From the NCBI GenBank assembly GCA_046329195.1, contig JAXLVB010000002.1:2170001-2234000 (forward strand): a stretch of 64,000 nucleotides of DNA, given 5' to 3'. Positions 36,436 through 44,966 of this stretch are shown here, one piece after another. The translations under genes were made by a program, and so were the position numbers. Position 1 is the stretch's first letter, and every line of letters begins with the position of its first letter. Under the pieces are notes generated by a model that was not told the DNA's origin, did no database searches, and was given only the letters and a program-made list of their open reading frames with translations. Source of the DNA: JAXLVB01 sp046329195. Its GTDB lineage: Bacteria > Bacteroidota > Bacteroidia > Cytophagales > Spirosomataceae.

Positions 36436-37569
36436 TCATTTCTTCTTTTGGGGCTTCAATGCCGTTTCTTCCTCAATCAGCACCTTACGAGTAGGATACG
36501 CAAAAGCTGCGTGGTTTTGCTCTACGATTTCCAGAATCTTGAAGTTAATTTCTTCTTTGATATTGTTAAAAATACGCCAATCAGCCGTTTGCACGTGATA
36601 AATTACCTGAATATCCAGCGAACTCTCACCAAAACCATCAAATTTCACTAAACCTTCTTTGATGTTAGTTAGTTCATGTGTGTCAATCAGCGCTTTGATT
36701 TCGGTAATAATCTGATTGAGTTGCTCCGAGGTAGTAGCGTAGGTAAGATGCAGAACATATTTGGCTCGGCGATACTCCCGTTGGCTTAGATTCTCAAGTC
36801 CTTGCGAAATCATAACACGATTCGGTACCGTAATAAGGCTTCCATCGGCAGTTCGGATACGAGTGCTTCTAAACCCTACTTTTTCGACATCGCCTGACAT
36901 GGCCCCTACTTGCACTGTATCGCCGACCAAAAAGGGCAAGTCTAAAAAAATCGTAAATGATGCAAAGAGGTTTTCGAGCGTTTCTCGGGCTGCCAAGGCC
37001 AAGGCCAATCCACCAATTCCCAGCCCCGTAATGAGTGCTACAATATCTACATTAAACACATTGTCCAAAATGGCAAAAACAGCCAAAATTACAATGATTA
37101 CAATGGCTAAATCTCGAAAAAAAGGAACAAACTGGTCATCAATCTTCGACTCTGTCTTTTCGGCACGTTTCAAAAACACCAAGCCAATAAATTTCACAAA
37201 CCGAATGATAATCCAGCCAATGGCCGAAATCATACTGATGTCAAAAACTCGGTCAGCAATCATCCGAAGCCCAAAGCGCTCAACAGGAGCCCAGTTCCAA
37301 GCCGCTGGAATCTGAATTCGGTCAACGGCCAAATATAGCACACACAACATAAATAGCGCTTCAAAAGGCTTACGTAGTAGTGCTACAAACTCAGTAATCG
37401 GTACGGTTTCAGCATTTTCTTTGATTAACCGAAACAGTTGACGGCTGATGTTGACGGACAAAAACCGTTTGACAAAAAAACCAGCTATCAAAATACCGAC
37501 GAACAAAAGCCAGTCTCGAAGCGGATTCCAGAGAAATTCTTGGTTCAGCCAATCTAGTAATGTATTCAT
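36436..37569 (-). CDS. MscS-family mechanosensitive ion channel
   Basis: I use the ATG at 37569 (MNTLLDWLNQEF...); the extra 35 residues upstream in the frame are low-quality and run into intergenic sequence. Four to five membrane helices come first (LLFVGILIAGFFV, FEALFMLCVLYLAV, ISAIGWIIIRFVKFIGLVFL, DLAIVIIVILAVFAIL). The MscS pore helix follows (VDIVALITGLGIGGLALALAARETLENLFASF) with its Gly/Ala-rich face, then the beta domain LPFLVGDTVQVGAMSGDVEKVGFRSTRIRTADGSLITVPN. It opens under hypo-osmotic membrane tension. It ends in a basic tail and has no partner gene. Confidence 0.95.
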   Translation of the reverse strand: MNTLLDWLNQEFLWNPLRDWLLFVGILIAGFFVKRFLSVNISRQLFRLIKENAETVPITEFVALLRKPFEALFMLCVLYLAVDRIQIPAAWNWAPVERFGLRMIADRVFDISMISAIGWIIIRFVKFIGLVFLKRAEKTESKIDDQFVPFFRDLAIVIIVILAVFAILDNVFNVDIVALITGLGIGGLALALAARETLENLFASFTIFLDLPFLVGDTVQVGAMSGDVEKVGFRSTRIRTADGSLITVPNRVMISQGLENLSQREYRRAKYVLHLTYATTSEQLNQIITEIKALIDTHELTNIKEGLVKFDGFGESSLDIQVIYHVQTADWRIFNNIKEEINFKILEIVEQNHAAFAYPTRKVLIEEETALKPQKKK

Positions 37570-37709
37570 CTTGATAAAAGTGAGGAATAAAAACAGAAAA
37601 CAAACGGTTCGTCGAGTCGAAACAAATTTTTGTCGGAATTGATGACCTCCTTGCAACCTTCTCGTCAAAATCAATGTCTAAGTAAATAAGAAGCAATGCG
37701 CAACACACC

Positions 37710-37747
37710 CGTAAAAATACCTGTTTTTGATTTAGGGTATTTTTACG
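37710..37747. promoter_or_regulatory. 12-bp inverted repeat between mscS and small ORFs
   Basis: Perfect inverted repeat: cgtaaaaatacc (37710-37721) and its complement (37736-37747) with 14 nt between, in the divergent gap upstream of both the MscS gene and the two tiny membrane ORFs. It could be an operator or a transcribed hairpin. Confidence 0.45.
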
Positions 37748-37815
37748 CTAAAAAACTACCTAATTGCCGTATTACTTTGTACAAGTAAAATTCTCATTTC
37801 TAAACGTTTACTGCC

Positions 37816-37920
37816 ATGATAAGAATCGTTTCTCTCGTAGCCCTCTCGCTGATTGCATCAGGCGTGCTGCTTTCATTCAAAAGCAAAACAAACAAATTGG
37901 ACGACAAGTTAGGAATTTAA
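37816..37920 (+). CDS. 34-residue small membrane protein, putative
   Basis: A short ORF encoding MIRIVSLVALSLIASGVLLS followed by a charged tail (FKSKTNKLDDKLGI). One hydrophobic helix, then a soluble basic/acidic tail. It is followed 35 nt later by a second small hydrophobic ORF, and both lie before a strong terminator, so they look like a real transcript of two mini-genes. Function unknown; could also be read as a short exported peptide. Confidence 0.45.
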   Translation: MIRIVSLVALSLIASGVLLSFKSKTNKLDDKLGI

Positions 37921-37955
37921 TCAAGTTTTCAACTTTGATTTTCTGACCTTAACCC

Positions 37956-38072
37956 ATGAAAAACCAAGTTATTATTCTGATACTATCCGTAGCTGTTTCG
38001 GTACTTACGGCTGGAATTAGCTTGCTCATGGCACTTCAAAAGGTATTTAATCCTTCTCCTATTGAAAAATAA
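37956..38072 (+). CDS. 38-residue small membrane protein, putative
   Basis: The second small ORF (MKNQVIILILSVAVSVLTAG, then ISLLMALQKVFNPSPIEK). A hydrophobic helix of about 22 residues with a short polar tail. It ends 48 bp before a Rho-independent terminator. Together with the preceding 34-residue ORF it may form a two-gene unit; the function is unknown. No homologue is recognised by eye. Confidence 0.45.
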   Translation: MKNQVIILILSVAVSVLTAGISLLMALQKVFNPSPIEK

Positions 38073-38118
38073 GATGATGGCCTCCTTGGAGTGACATCAG
38101 CACTATACTATTCCTTTC

Positions 38119-38150
38119 AAAGAGCTACCCGCTGGGGTAGCTCTTTTTTT
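38119..38150 (+). terminator. Rho-independent terminator after the small ORFs
   Basis: Stem agagctaccc (38121-38130) pairs with 38135-38144, loop gctg, extended by A-T pairs, then a run of seven T's. The only plus-strand candidates it can serve are the two small ORFs upstream, which supports transcription there. Confidence 0.9.
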
Positions 38151-38214
38151 ATTATCATTTTCATAAATACCTTCCCGTTGATTTTACGATTTTTGTGCTG
38201 TAAATTTTTATCTT

Positions 38215-38931
38215 ATGAACTTGGTTATTGATTCGGGCAATACTTTTTCTAAAACAGGTTTATTCAAAAATGGCACGCTACAAGAGGTTCGCTGGCGCTT
38301 ATCCTTCGAGGAATTGACTCACTATATAGCTACTGTTCGGCCAGAGCGCATGATGATTTCGTCGGTAAGTCGCTCTGAAGACGAATTCAATGCTGCTTTT
38401 AGTCCTTATTGTCCTGCTATCAAGACGCTGAGTCCTAATACCCCCGTTCCTATTCAGAAACTATACGACACGCCACACACCCTCGGCGCCGACCGAGTGG
38501 CTGCTGCCGTTGGGGCTAAAGTACTGTATCCAACACAAGCTTGTTTGGTGATTGATATGGGGACTTGCATCACCTACGACTGGGTGGACAGACTGTATAA
38601 TTTTCACGGTGGAATAATTTCTCCGGGGATGCGTATGCGATTCAAGGCTATGAATTCGTTTACCAAAAGGTTACCTTTAGTAGAGCCTGAAGGCATCCCT
38701 TCGTTGATTGGCAAAAACACGATTCATGCCATGCAAAGTGGCGTTATGAATGGATTAGTGGCCGAACTCAACGGAATTATCGAGCAATATCAAACATTAT
38801 TTTCTGATTTTCAGACACTTTTGTGCGGAGGAGATGCTCATTACTTTGAAAGCCGATTCAAAAGTCCGATATTTGCCGTTCCTGAATTGGTGCTGATTGG
38901 ACTTAATCGAATTTTGGAATACAATGTTTAG
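38215..38931 (+). CDS. coaX: type III pantothenate kinase
   Basis: First enzyme of CoA synthesis (pantothenate to 4'-phosphopantothenate). ASKHA-fold marks: MNLVIDSGNTFSKTGLF at the N-terminus (phosphate-1 motif), HTLGADRVAAAVGA, ACLVIDMGTCITYDWV (phosphate-2 region), GGIISPGMRMRFKAM and LLCGGDA near the end. Length of 238 is typical for CoaX. It precedes a barrel protein gene and lptC in the same direction, a common arrangement in Cytophagales. The later CoA genes coaBC are at 57336-58547. Confidence 0.96.
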   Translation: MNLVIDSGNTFSKTGLFKNGTLQEVRWRLSFEELTHYIATVRPERMMISSVSRSEDEFNAAFSPYCPAIKTLSPNTPVPIQKLYDTPHTLGADRVAAAVGAKVLYPTQACLVIDMGTCITYDWVDRLYNFHGGIISPGMRMRFKAMNSFTKRLPLVEPEGIPSLIGKNTIHAMQSGVMNGLVAELNGIIEQYQTLFSDFQTLLCGGDAHYFESRFKSPIFAVPELVLIGLNRILEYNV

Positions 38932-38974
38932 TTATTGGATGCGGGAGACTGCAACAGGAAAAAGAAAAATTTTG

Positions 38975-40255
38975 ATGCTTAATCGCCAACCACTTACTGC
39001 CTATCAAGTACTTCTCTCTGTTTTTTGCTTTATCGCTACCATTGCCACTGTACAAGCACAAGGGATTGGTAATTCGCCTTATACAGCTTTAGGCATAGGC
39101 GAGCAAAATTCAGGCGCTTTTGCTCCCAATTTGTCAATGGGAGGTGCGGGCGTTGCTTCTGCCAACGGGATTTATATTAATAACCTCAACCCTGCCCTAC
39201 TGGCCTGGAACCGCTTCACAACCTTTGAAGTAGGAATGATTGGGCAATCTAAAACAATCACCGAAAGTTCAAAAACGCAGCAAACTTTTGGAGCAAACCT
39301 CCACTACATAGCGTTGTCGTTTCCTGTGGCTACCCGCTGGACAATGAGCCTCAAGCTGATGCCGTATTCATACGTTGACTATGAGGTACGCTCGATTCGG
39401 GCGATTCCGAACACTCCGAATTTTGCAAAATACACCAACACTGGCAAAGGTGGACTCAACAAAGCCTCTATTACAAACGGCTTTATGATTGGCAAATCGC
39501 TTTTCTTAGGCGCAGAGGTAGGTTTTTTGTTTGGGGGTATTGACCGTGAATCAGACTCGCAAACTTTACTCAACGACGGTCAAGATTACCGCCTTGTGTT
39601 GCTCGACCGTACCAACTACAGCGGAGGATTTTTTAAAGGAGGTTTTGCGTATCGTCAGAAGTTACATGATAAGTTATTTTTGAACATAGGCGGTACTGCC
39701 GACTTACAAACCAACGTAGGAGCCGAGCGCTTGCAAACATTTGAAGCTTATGTTGGAGAAAAAACGGTAGGTGTTATAGGTGCCGATACTATCCGTAATT
39801 TTGCCAATAGCCACATTACCTTGCCTGCTAGCTATCGTTTTGGTATTGGTCTCGAAAAGCCTAATAAACTCCAAGTTTCGTTAGACTATACCATTCGGAA
39901 TTGGACTAAATACAGAAACTTTTCAAACCAAGCTGAGTATTCTCAAAACGGCTTCACGACCAATCTAGGGTTAGCTTATACACCTAATTTCTTGGCTACC
40001 ACGGGCTTTTTCAAGAAAACCGAATACCGCTTTGGCCTAAACTATACACGCACCCCTTACACAACGCCCGACGGCAAACCAATAGACGATTATCATGCAA
40101 CGTTTGGCTTTGGGCTTCCGTTACGAGATTTGTCGTTTATCAACTTAGGTTTTGCCGTAGGACAGCGCAACGGCACCATCAAAGAAAACTACTGGCGCTT
40201 TACATTGGGCTTCACACTCAACGACCGCTGGTTTGTACGTTACCGACTTGAATAA
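38975..40255 (+). CDS. outer-membrane barrel protein (FadL/OmpP1-like), function unknown
   Basis: The frame is open from 38897, but that start overlaps coaX. The ATG at 38975 gives signal peptide MLNRQPLTAYQVLLSVFCFIATIATVQAQ; an ATG at 38924 is a second option. The mature protein starts GIGNSPYTALGIGEQNSGAFAPNLSMGGAGVASANGIYINNLNPALLAW, the pattern of FadL/OmpP1/PorV-like barrels in which a conserved NPA.L follows a signature of small residues. A C-terminal strand ends in WRFTLGFTLNDRWFVRYRLE. It stands between coaX and lptC, consistent with an envelope role. Confidence 0.82.
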   Translation: MLNRQPLTAYQVLLSVFCFIATIATVQAQGIGNSPYTALGIGEQNSGAFAPNLSMGGAGVASANGIYINNLNPALLAWNRFTTFEVGMIGQSKTITESSKTQQTFGANLHYIALSFPVATRWTMSLKLMPYSYVDYEVRSIRAIPNTPNFAKYTNTGKGGLNKASITNGFMIGKSLFLGAEVGFLFGGIDRESDSQTLLNDGQDYRLVLLDRTNYSGGFFKGGFAYRQKLHDKLFLNIGGTADLQTNVGAERLQTFEAYVGEKTVGVIGADTIRNFANSHITLPASYRFGIGLEKPNKLQVSLDYTIRNWTKYRNFSNQAEYSQNGFTTNLGLAYTPNFLATTGFFKKTEYRFGLNYTRTPYTTPDGKPIDDYHATFGFGLPLRDLSFINLGFAVGQRNGTIKENYWRFTLGFTLNDRWFVRYRLE

Positions 40256-40322
40256 CAATTTTTAACAATGATATTGGCCGTTCTTGTTTTACTTTTGTAG
40301 CTCGGACAAGCCAAGGTAAGAT

Positions 40323-40895
40323 ATGAAGTTGATACGAACTTGTCCCCTTCTGCTTAGAGGGGGATTTTTTTTAGGGTTGTTACTCCTTTTGTTTTCTTGT
40401 GAAGAAGAAAACAAAAAATCGAACGAGTTGTATAAGGGACCTGATATGGAAATTGATAACATCGTGGGGTATTACAGCGACTCGGCCAAAGTAGTGGTTA
40501 GGATGGAAACAGCCAAGCAGATTACCCTCCAAAACCGAGATAGAGTCTATCCCAAAGAAATTCGTTTGTTTTTCTTTGATAAGTTAGGCAACGAAACCTC
40601 AACCCTGCGAGCCGATTCGGGGCATTTTTTTAATGATAAAAACGAATATAAAGTCTGGGGCAAAGTATTTGTTTACAATAAAGTGAAGCAAGAAAGCCTT
40701 CAAACCAATGAGTTGACGTGGACCCCACAAAATCAAAAAGTGTTTACCGATACTCCTGTCACTGTAAAAAACAAAGACGAAGTGCTGTATGGGAAAGGGC
40801 TAACGGCCAAGCAAGATTTTAGTGAGTATGTGGTGCGGAGTGTAACGGGCATTGTGCGTGCGCCCGTCTCAGCGCAAGAATTCCAGCCTCAATAA
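40323..40895 (+). CDS. lptC: LPS export ABC transporter periplasmic protein LptC
   Basis: Lipoprotein-like N-terminus with Cys at residue 26 (LLFSC), so anchored at the membrane as is usual in Bacteroidota. The body has the LptC beta-jellyroll pattern: MEIDNIVGYYSDSAKVVVRMETAKQI, YPKEIRLFFFDKLGNETSTLRADSGHFF, ELTWTPQNQKVFTDTPVTVKNKDEVLYGKGLTA. It receives lipopolysaccharide from LptBFG and hands it to LptA. Length of 190 is normal. It sits 67 nt after the barrel gene. Confidence 0.9.
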   Translation: MKLIRTCPLLLRGGFFLGLLLLLFSCEEENKKSNELYKGPDMEIDNIVGYYSDSAKVVVRMETAKQITLQNRDRVYPKEIRLFFFDKLGNETSTLRADSGHFFNDKNEYKVWGKVFVYNKVKQESLQTNELTWTPQNQKVFTDTPVTVKNKDEVLYGKGLTAKQDFSEYVVRSVTGIVRAPVSAQEFQPQ

Positions 40896-40916
40896 TAGCA
40901 AAGCGAGACTAAACTA

Positions 40917-40949
40917 AGCGATTCCATCGCTCTCAGTGATGGAATCGCT
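40917..40949. terminator. hairpin between convergent lptC and cytochrome c genes
   Basis: Perfect 12-bp stem (agcgattccatc, 40917-40928, with 40938-40949), 9-nt loop. There is no clear T-run on either side. Position between convergent genes suggests a bidirectional terminator or barrier. Confidence 0.6.
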
Positions 40950-40964
40950 CCTTGGCCTCTCCAA

Positions 40965-41414
40965 TTATTGTTTTTGTTCGCAGGCATCCAGCCATTCCTT
41001 TACTGTTTCGGTCGGAGTAATTTCCTTTTCGTTACCCCATTTGTTGTAAATATAGGTCAGAATCTCTGCAATTTCGATGTTTTTAAGCTGCGTATTGGCA
41101 GGCATAGCTTGAGTGTAAACCTTGCCATTAACCCGAAGCGAATCGGTAATTCCGTATTTGATTCCACAGGCCAAGTACTGCTTTTGGTTAGTTAGAAAAT
41201 CTGAATTAGCAATAGGTGGGTATAGATTTTGGAGACCCTTGCCATCCATCTGGTGGCAATTGGCACAATGGATTTTATACAACTCCATCCCTTCTACAAA
41301 ATACTGTTCTCGCTTTATATCACTTGAACTTTGGCAAGCCTCTGCCAAAAAAATCAAAACTAGGCTACCTATCCCTAGCAAAATGGGAAGAAAGCGATAT
41401 TGCTCATTTTTCAT
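40965..41414 (-). CDS. mono-haem cytochrome c lipoprotein
   Basis: A lipoprotein signal with Cys at residue 27 (LAEAC) and one haem-attachment motif CANCH at residues 50-54. The probable axial Met is at 104 (AMPANTQL), followed by the cytochrome c helix EIAEILTYIYNKWG. It is a class-I cytochrome of periplasmic electron transfer. It starts 4 nt after the SCO1 gene, so both are co-transcribed and may serve assembly or function of cytochrome c oxidase. An LACGI segment at about 81-85 is odd but not a second haem site. Confidence 0.92.
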   Translation of the reverse strand: MKNEQYRFLPILLGIGSLVLIFLAEACQSSSDIKREQYFVEGMELYKIHCANCHQMDGKGLQNLYPPIANSDFLTNQKQYLACGIKYGITDSLRVNGKVYTQAMPANTQLKNIEIAEILTYIYNKWGNEKEITPTETVKEWLDACEQKQ

Positions 41415-41418
41415 ACCG

Positions 41419-42066
41419 TTACTGCTTAGGATGGTACTCGGTCAACAAAAGTTCCATGTCCTTCATCAGTTTATCGACTGACTCTGGCTCTGTTCCGTCA
41501 TATAATCCTCTGATCCTCTTTTGTTTATCTACCAAAATAAAAGCTCCACTATGCACGATACCACCCGGCTGAGCACTATCTTCGGTGGCGGTGACCATAT
41601 AGCTTTTTTGGCCGATTTCATAAATTTTCTCCTTATCACCCCATACCAAATTCCATTGGTTGCCCGTAATGCCCAATTGCTTGGCGTATTCATGAAGTAC
41701 CTGCACCGAATCGTGCTTCGGGTCAATGGTATGCGACAGAAAGCCTACTTCTGAATTGCCTTTAAAGTGCTGATAAACCCTGAGCATTTGGGTTTTCATT
41801 TTGGGGCAAATTGTAGGACAGGTGGTAAAGAAAAAATCAGCAATGTAGATTTTACCATCGTAGGTATGTAGGGATATTTCAGCACTGTCTTGATTCCAGA
41901 ACTTAAAGTCTGGAATAGTTTGATATACCGTATCTATCACTTCTTTACCATCCACCATTTTGGTCACCGCTTCTCGATTTCCTAAAATGGGCAAGCGTTT
42001 GGGTTTGGTTTCACAAGCTACAAGCAAAACCAAACCAGCCAATAAACTCACTAAGTATCTCATCAC
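41419..42066 (-). CDS. SCO1/SenC copper chaperone
   Basis: Thioredoxin-fold lipoprotein (Cys18 in LLVAC) that delivers copper to the CuA site of cytochrome c oxidase. The copper ligands are visible: C83 and C87 in TTCPTICPKM, and H112 in FLSHTIDPKHDS. IYIADFFFTTCP and GIVHSGAFILVDKQKRIRGLYDGT are family segments. Length of 215 is normal. It is followed within 4 nt by cytochrome c and preceded by a small lipoprotein gene. Confidence 0.95.
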   Translation of the reverse strand: MMRYLVSLLAGLVLLVACETKPKRLPILGNREAVTKMVDGKEVIDTVYQTIPDFKFWNQDSAEISLHTYDGKIYIADFFFTTCPTICPKMKTQMLRVYQHFKGNSEVGFLSHTIDPKHDSVQVLHEYAKQLGITGNQWNLVWGDKEKIYEIGQKSYMVTATEDSAQPGGIVHSGAFILVDKQKRIRGLYDGTEPESVDKLMKDMELLLTEYHPKQ

Positions 42067-42115
42067 AAGCCTGTTGTGGGTATATTCACCCTGTTTAGTC
42101 TAAGTTATTGGGGTA

Positions 42116-42520
42116 TTACTTTTTCAAAAACTGTTTGGCCGACGAAATACTTTTTTCCATTTGCGCTTGTACGTCTTCTATTTTTTTGCGCTCTGCTTCA
42201 TAGTATTTCACTATTTCGTCATGGCTGTGGCCTTCGCTATAATAATTGGGGTTGTATGCCTGCATCCACTCCATCATGGCATCATCGGCAGCATTGAGCT
42301 GAGCATTCAAGCTATCAACCGACGATCGAAGTGTCGAATCTTTGGTGGCTGCCTCTTTAAGCTCTCGCTGGGTTTTCATGATTTCTTCCATCTTAGGCAT
42401 TACTACATCATGTAATGCCGTCACGTCTTCGGCGATTTTCTTCTCAGAATCTTTCTCGGCGTTTCCACAAGCAGCCAGAATGGCCAAGCTGATGACAAGT
42501 GTGTATTTTAGGTGTTTCAT
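42116..42520 (-). CDS. small helical lipoprotein upstream of SCO1
   Basis: Lipobox Cys18 (LAAC) and then about 115 residues of charged helix: DVTALHDVVMPKMEEIMKTQ, ADDAMMEWMQAYNP and KKIEDVQAQMEKSISSAK, i.e. coiled-coil-forming. A short EGHSHDE segment joins two helices. With the conserved Met residues (MPKMEEIM, AMMEWM) it offers possible copper ligands, fitting its place first in a SCO1-cytochrome c operon (49 nt before SCO1). Homologues in Bacteroidota are sometimes labelled 'viral A-type inclusion protein', which says nothing about function. Confidence 0.72.
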   Translation of the reverse strand: MKHLKYTLVISLAILAACGNAEKDSEKKIAEDVTALHDVVMPKMEEIMKTQRELKEAATKDSTLRSSVDSLNAQLNAADDAMMEWMQAYNPNYYSEGHSHDEIVKYYEAERKKIEDVQAQMEKSISSAKQFLKK

Positions 42521-42615
42521 GGTTTTAACGTGTTATGACAATTTTAGTACAGCAGAAACATTCAAGCTAGTATTACTCAGATTGTTACAGAAGCCTTCGT
42601 AACGAGCAAAACGAC

Positions 42616-44304
42616 CTAAAGGTCTAATTTATAATGTGTTTTCTCCAAAAGGTTTTGGCCGATTAGCTCTCTTGCATTATCAATGATAGCCTTAGTTGGC
42701 TTAGCACCGCCTATCATCTGGGCGATTTCAAGAACCCGTTCTTCGGTAGTTAGTTTCTTGATACGGCTTACTGTTTTGGCCGACGAGTTATCTTTATACA
42801 CAAAGTAGTGGGCATCGCCTTTAGCAGCAATCTGGTGCAAGTGCGTGATGGCTATGATTTGGTGCCCTCTCGCCATTTCTTTCATCATATTCCCAACTTT
42901 AATGGCGATTTCACCCGAAACACCCGTGTCAATTTCGTCAAAAACAATCGTTGGCAACGAGCGTTTATTAGCCAGTAAATACTTGATAGTCAACATCAAA
43001 CGTGAAAACTCACCGCCCGATGCAACGTTTTTTAGCTGTTGGGGCTGAATACCCTTATTGGCACTAAAGAGCAAATTAATAGTATCAATACCCGTAGGCG
43101 TTGGTTTTCCGGTTTCGTGATTGATTTTGAGCGTAGCGTTAGGAATACCCAAATCAGCCAATGATTTTTTGACTTGCGATTCTATCGTCGAAAACACTTC
43201 TCGGCGAGTCTTTGATAAGGCTTCGGCAGAGCGTTGCATTCGTTTTTGAGTTTCGGTAACACTTTTTTGGGCCTTAGCAATGGCTTCGTCTAAGTTCAGC
43301 ACCTTACTTACTTTTTGCTCTAAAGTCGCCTGAATATCAAGCAATTCAGCGATGCTCTTTACCTGATGTTTGTGCTGGAGGTTATAGATAAGGTTGAGGC
43401 GTTCTTGCAAGCGTACAATTTTTTCGTCGTCAATCTCAACGGCTTCTTCTTCACCCTCTACCTCGGCAGCAATGTCCTTGAGTTCGATAATACAGCTTTG
43501 CACACGGTCACGCAATAACAGATACGCTGGTGCATAGCTACTTATGGCATTGAGATGCCCCAATACACTTTGCAAGTATCCAATTATAGACTGTTCAGGA
43601 TTCTGAAAATAATCTAAGGTTGTCTTAAACCGGGTTTTGACTTCCTCTGCATTTTCCAGAATAGTCAGTTCTTTTTCCAAATCGCCCTGTTCTTCTGCCT
43701 GAAGTTTGGCTTTTAGCAATTCTTCTAACAAAAAGTTGTTGTAATCAAATTCTTTCTTGATTTCTTTGGCTTCAGCAAGTAGCGAATCGTAGGCATCTTG
43801 GGCCTGGCGGAACGCTTTAAAATCGCCTCGATAAGAGTCGAGCAAGGCGTCGTTCTGGGCATAGGTATCAATGAGCTGCAACTGATACTCGTTAGAACCC
43901 AACAAAATCGAGTCATGCTGCGAATGAACATCCATCAGCTCACTCGTAATACGGCGCAGTGTTTCAAGATTAACAGGCGTATCGTTTACAAACGCCCTTG
44001 ATTTACCTTGTGGGCTGATTTCTCGTCGGATAATGCATGTGGTATCGTAATCGAGTTCTTCTTCTTCAAAAATTGACCGAATGAAATACCCTGAAATATC
44101 AAAACTTCCTTCAATGATGCACTTTTCGTTGGGATTGTAGAGGGTTTTACCATCTGCTCGATTTCCTAACAATAGCCCAATTGCCCCTAACATAATGGAC
44201 TTCCCAGCGCCCGTTTCGCCCGTAATAATATTTAACTGAGCATCGGGTTGAAGTTCGAGATGCTCAATGAGGGCGTAGTTTTTGATAATCAGCGAAGCAA
44301 GCAT
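42616..44304 (-). CDS. recN: DNA repair protein RecN
   Basis: SMC-like ATPase in double-strand break repair. I use the ATG at 44304 (MLASLIIKNYALIEHLEL), the standard RecN start, instead of the frame's first ATG. Walker A GETGAGKS is near residue 32, then LLLGNRAD and SPQGKSRAFVNDTPVNLETLRRIT; long coiled coil about 150-370; signature ASGGEFSRLMLTIKYLLA; Walker B PTIVFDEIDTGVSG; and ITHLHQIAAKGDAHYFVYK at the end. The usual neighbours in this phylum (porD, coaBC, rpoZ, bamD) are 12 kb away on the same strand. Confidence 0.97.
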   Translation of the reverse strand: MLASLIIKNYALIEHLELQPDAQLNIITGETGAGKSIMLGAIGLLLGNRADGKTLYNPNEKCIIEGSFDISGYFIRSIFEEEELDYDTTCIIRREISPQGKSRAFVNDTPVNLETLRRITSELMDVHSQHDSILLGSNEYQLQLIDTYAQNDALLDSYRGDFKAFRQAQDAYDSLLAEAKEIKKEFDYNNFLLEELLKAKLQAEEQGDLEKELTILENAEEVKTRFKTTLDYFQNPEQSIIGYLQSVLGHLNAISSYAPAYLLLRDRVQSCIIELKDIAAEVEGEEEAVEIDDEKIVRLQERLNLIYNLQHKHQVKSIAELLDIQATLEQKVSKVLNLDEAIAKAQKSVTETQKRMQRSAEALSKTRREVFSTIESQVKKSLADLGIPNATLKINHETGKPTPTGIDTINLLFSANKGIQPQQLKNVASGGEFSRLMLTIKYLLANKRSLPTIVFDEIDTGVSGEIAIKVGNMMKEMARGHQIIAITHLHQIAAKGDAHYFVYKDNSSAKTVSRIKKLTTEERVLEIAQMIGGAKPTKAIIDNARELIGQNLLEKTHYKLDL

Positions 44305-44498
44305 AACAATCGTAAATAATGCCACAAAGTTAGCGAAGTGGCGTTAGAATCATACCGAAACTAAGTTGAAAATTCATCCTTAAAACAATTTGCTAAAGTC
44401 CTGTTTTTCAAAATTTTACATACATTTTATAGAAACTATTAGGTTTAGTTCATAAAAAAATAACAATTTTAAGTCTCAAACATCCCTTGGCCGTTCCC

Positions 44499-44906
44499 AT
44501 GAAATCTCGACAAGTCTATCCGTTACTACTGCTTACTTTGATAATTTTTGATGCTTATTTACTCTCACACCCCAACCTCATCGGTCGGTTTGGTGTCTGG
44601 TTTTACCGCTACGAATATATTAGCACCTTTCCCAAAGCCTTACTGACGGTTGCGTTGTCTGTTGCAGTTACATGGGGATTGGTAGAAGTAGCGCAGCGAT
44701 TTTTATCCACCAAAAATGGCATTCTCTTCTTGTCGGTGTTGTTAATGGTTGGCTTAGCCCTCCTCGCAGGGGTTTTACTCAAATTTTCGAGTGGAACGTA
44801 CGCTCACACTGGCACCAAATTCAAATGGGGTTTTTATTTGTTACCAATACTTCTGATTAGCCTCATTGCAAAAGGTCTCATTGCCTTGCGAAAACGACCT
44901 GTTTAG
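44499..44906 (+). CDS. four-helix integral membrane protein, unknown
   Basis: The frame opens with TTG at 44487; the ATG at 44499 (MKSRQVYPLL) gives 135 residues. Four membrane helices are clear: VYPLLLLTLIIFDAYLL, ALLTVALSVAVTWGLVEVA, ILFLSVLLMVGLALLAGVLL and GFYLLPILLISLIAKGLIAL, with a basic tail RKRPV. No family is recognised. It lies 60 nt before the glucoamylase-like gene in the same direction, divergent from recN. Confidence 0.65.
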   Translation: MKSRQVYPLLLLTLIIFDAYLLSHPNLIGRFGVWFYRYEYISTFPKALLTVALSVAVTWGLVEVAQRFLSTKNGILFLSVLLMVGLALLAGVLLKFSSGTYAHTGTKFKWGFYLLPILLISLIAKGLIALRKRPV

Positions 44907-44966
44907 ACGAGAGCGAATAATATTTTTTGTGTCAACTCACCTATTTAATCATTTTTTCTCTAAACC

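Noticed and set aside
36761..37315. 184-residue plus-strand ORF over mscS
   Set aside because: Antisense to the conserved MscS pore and beta domain; composition is biased (Lys/Thr/Ile), as expected of a reverse-strand shadow.
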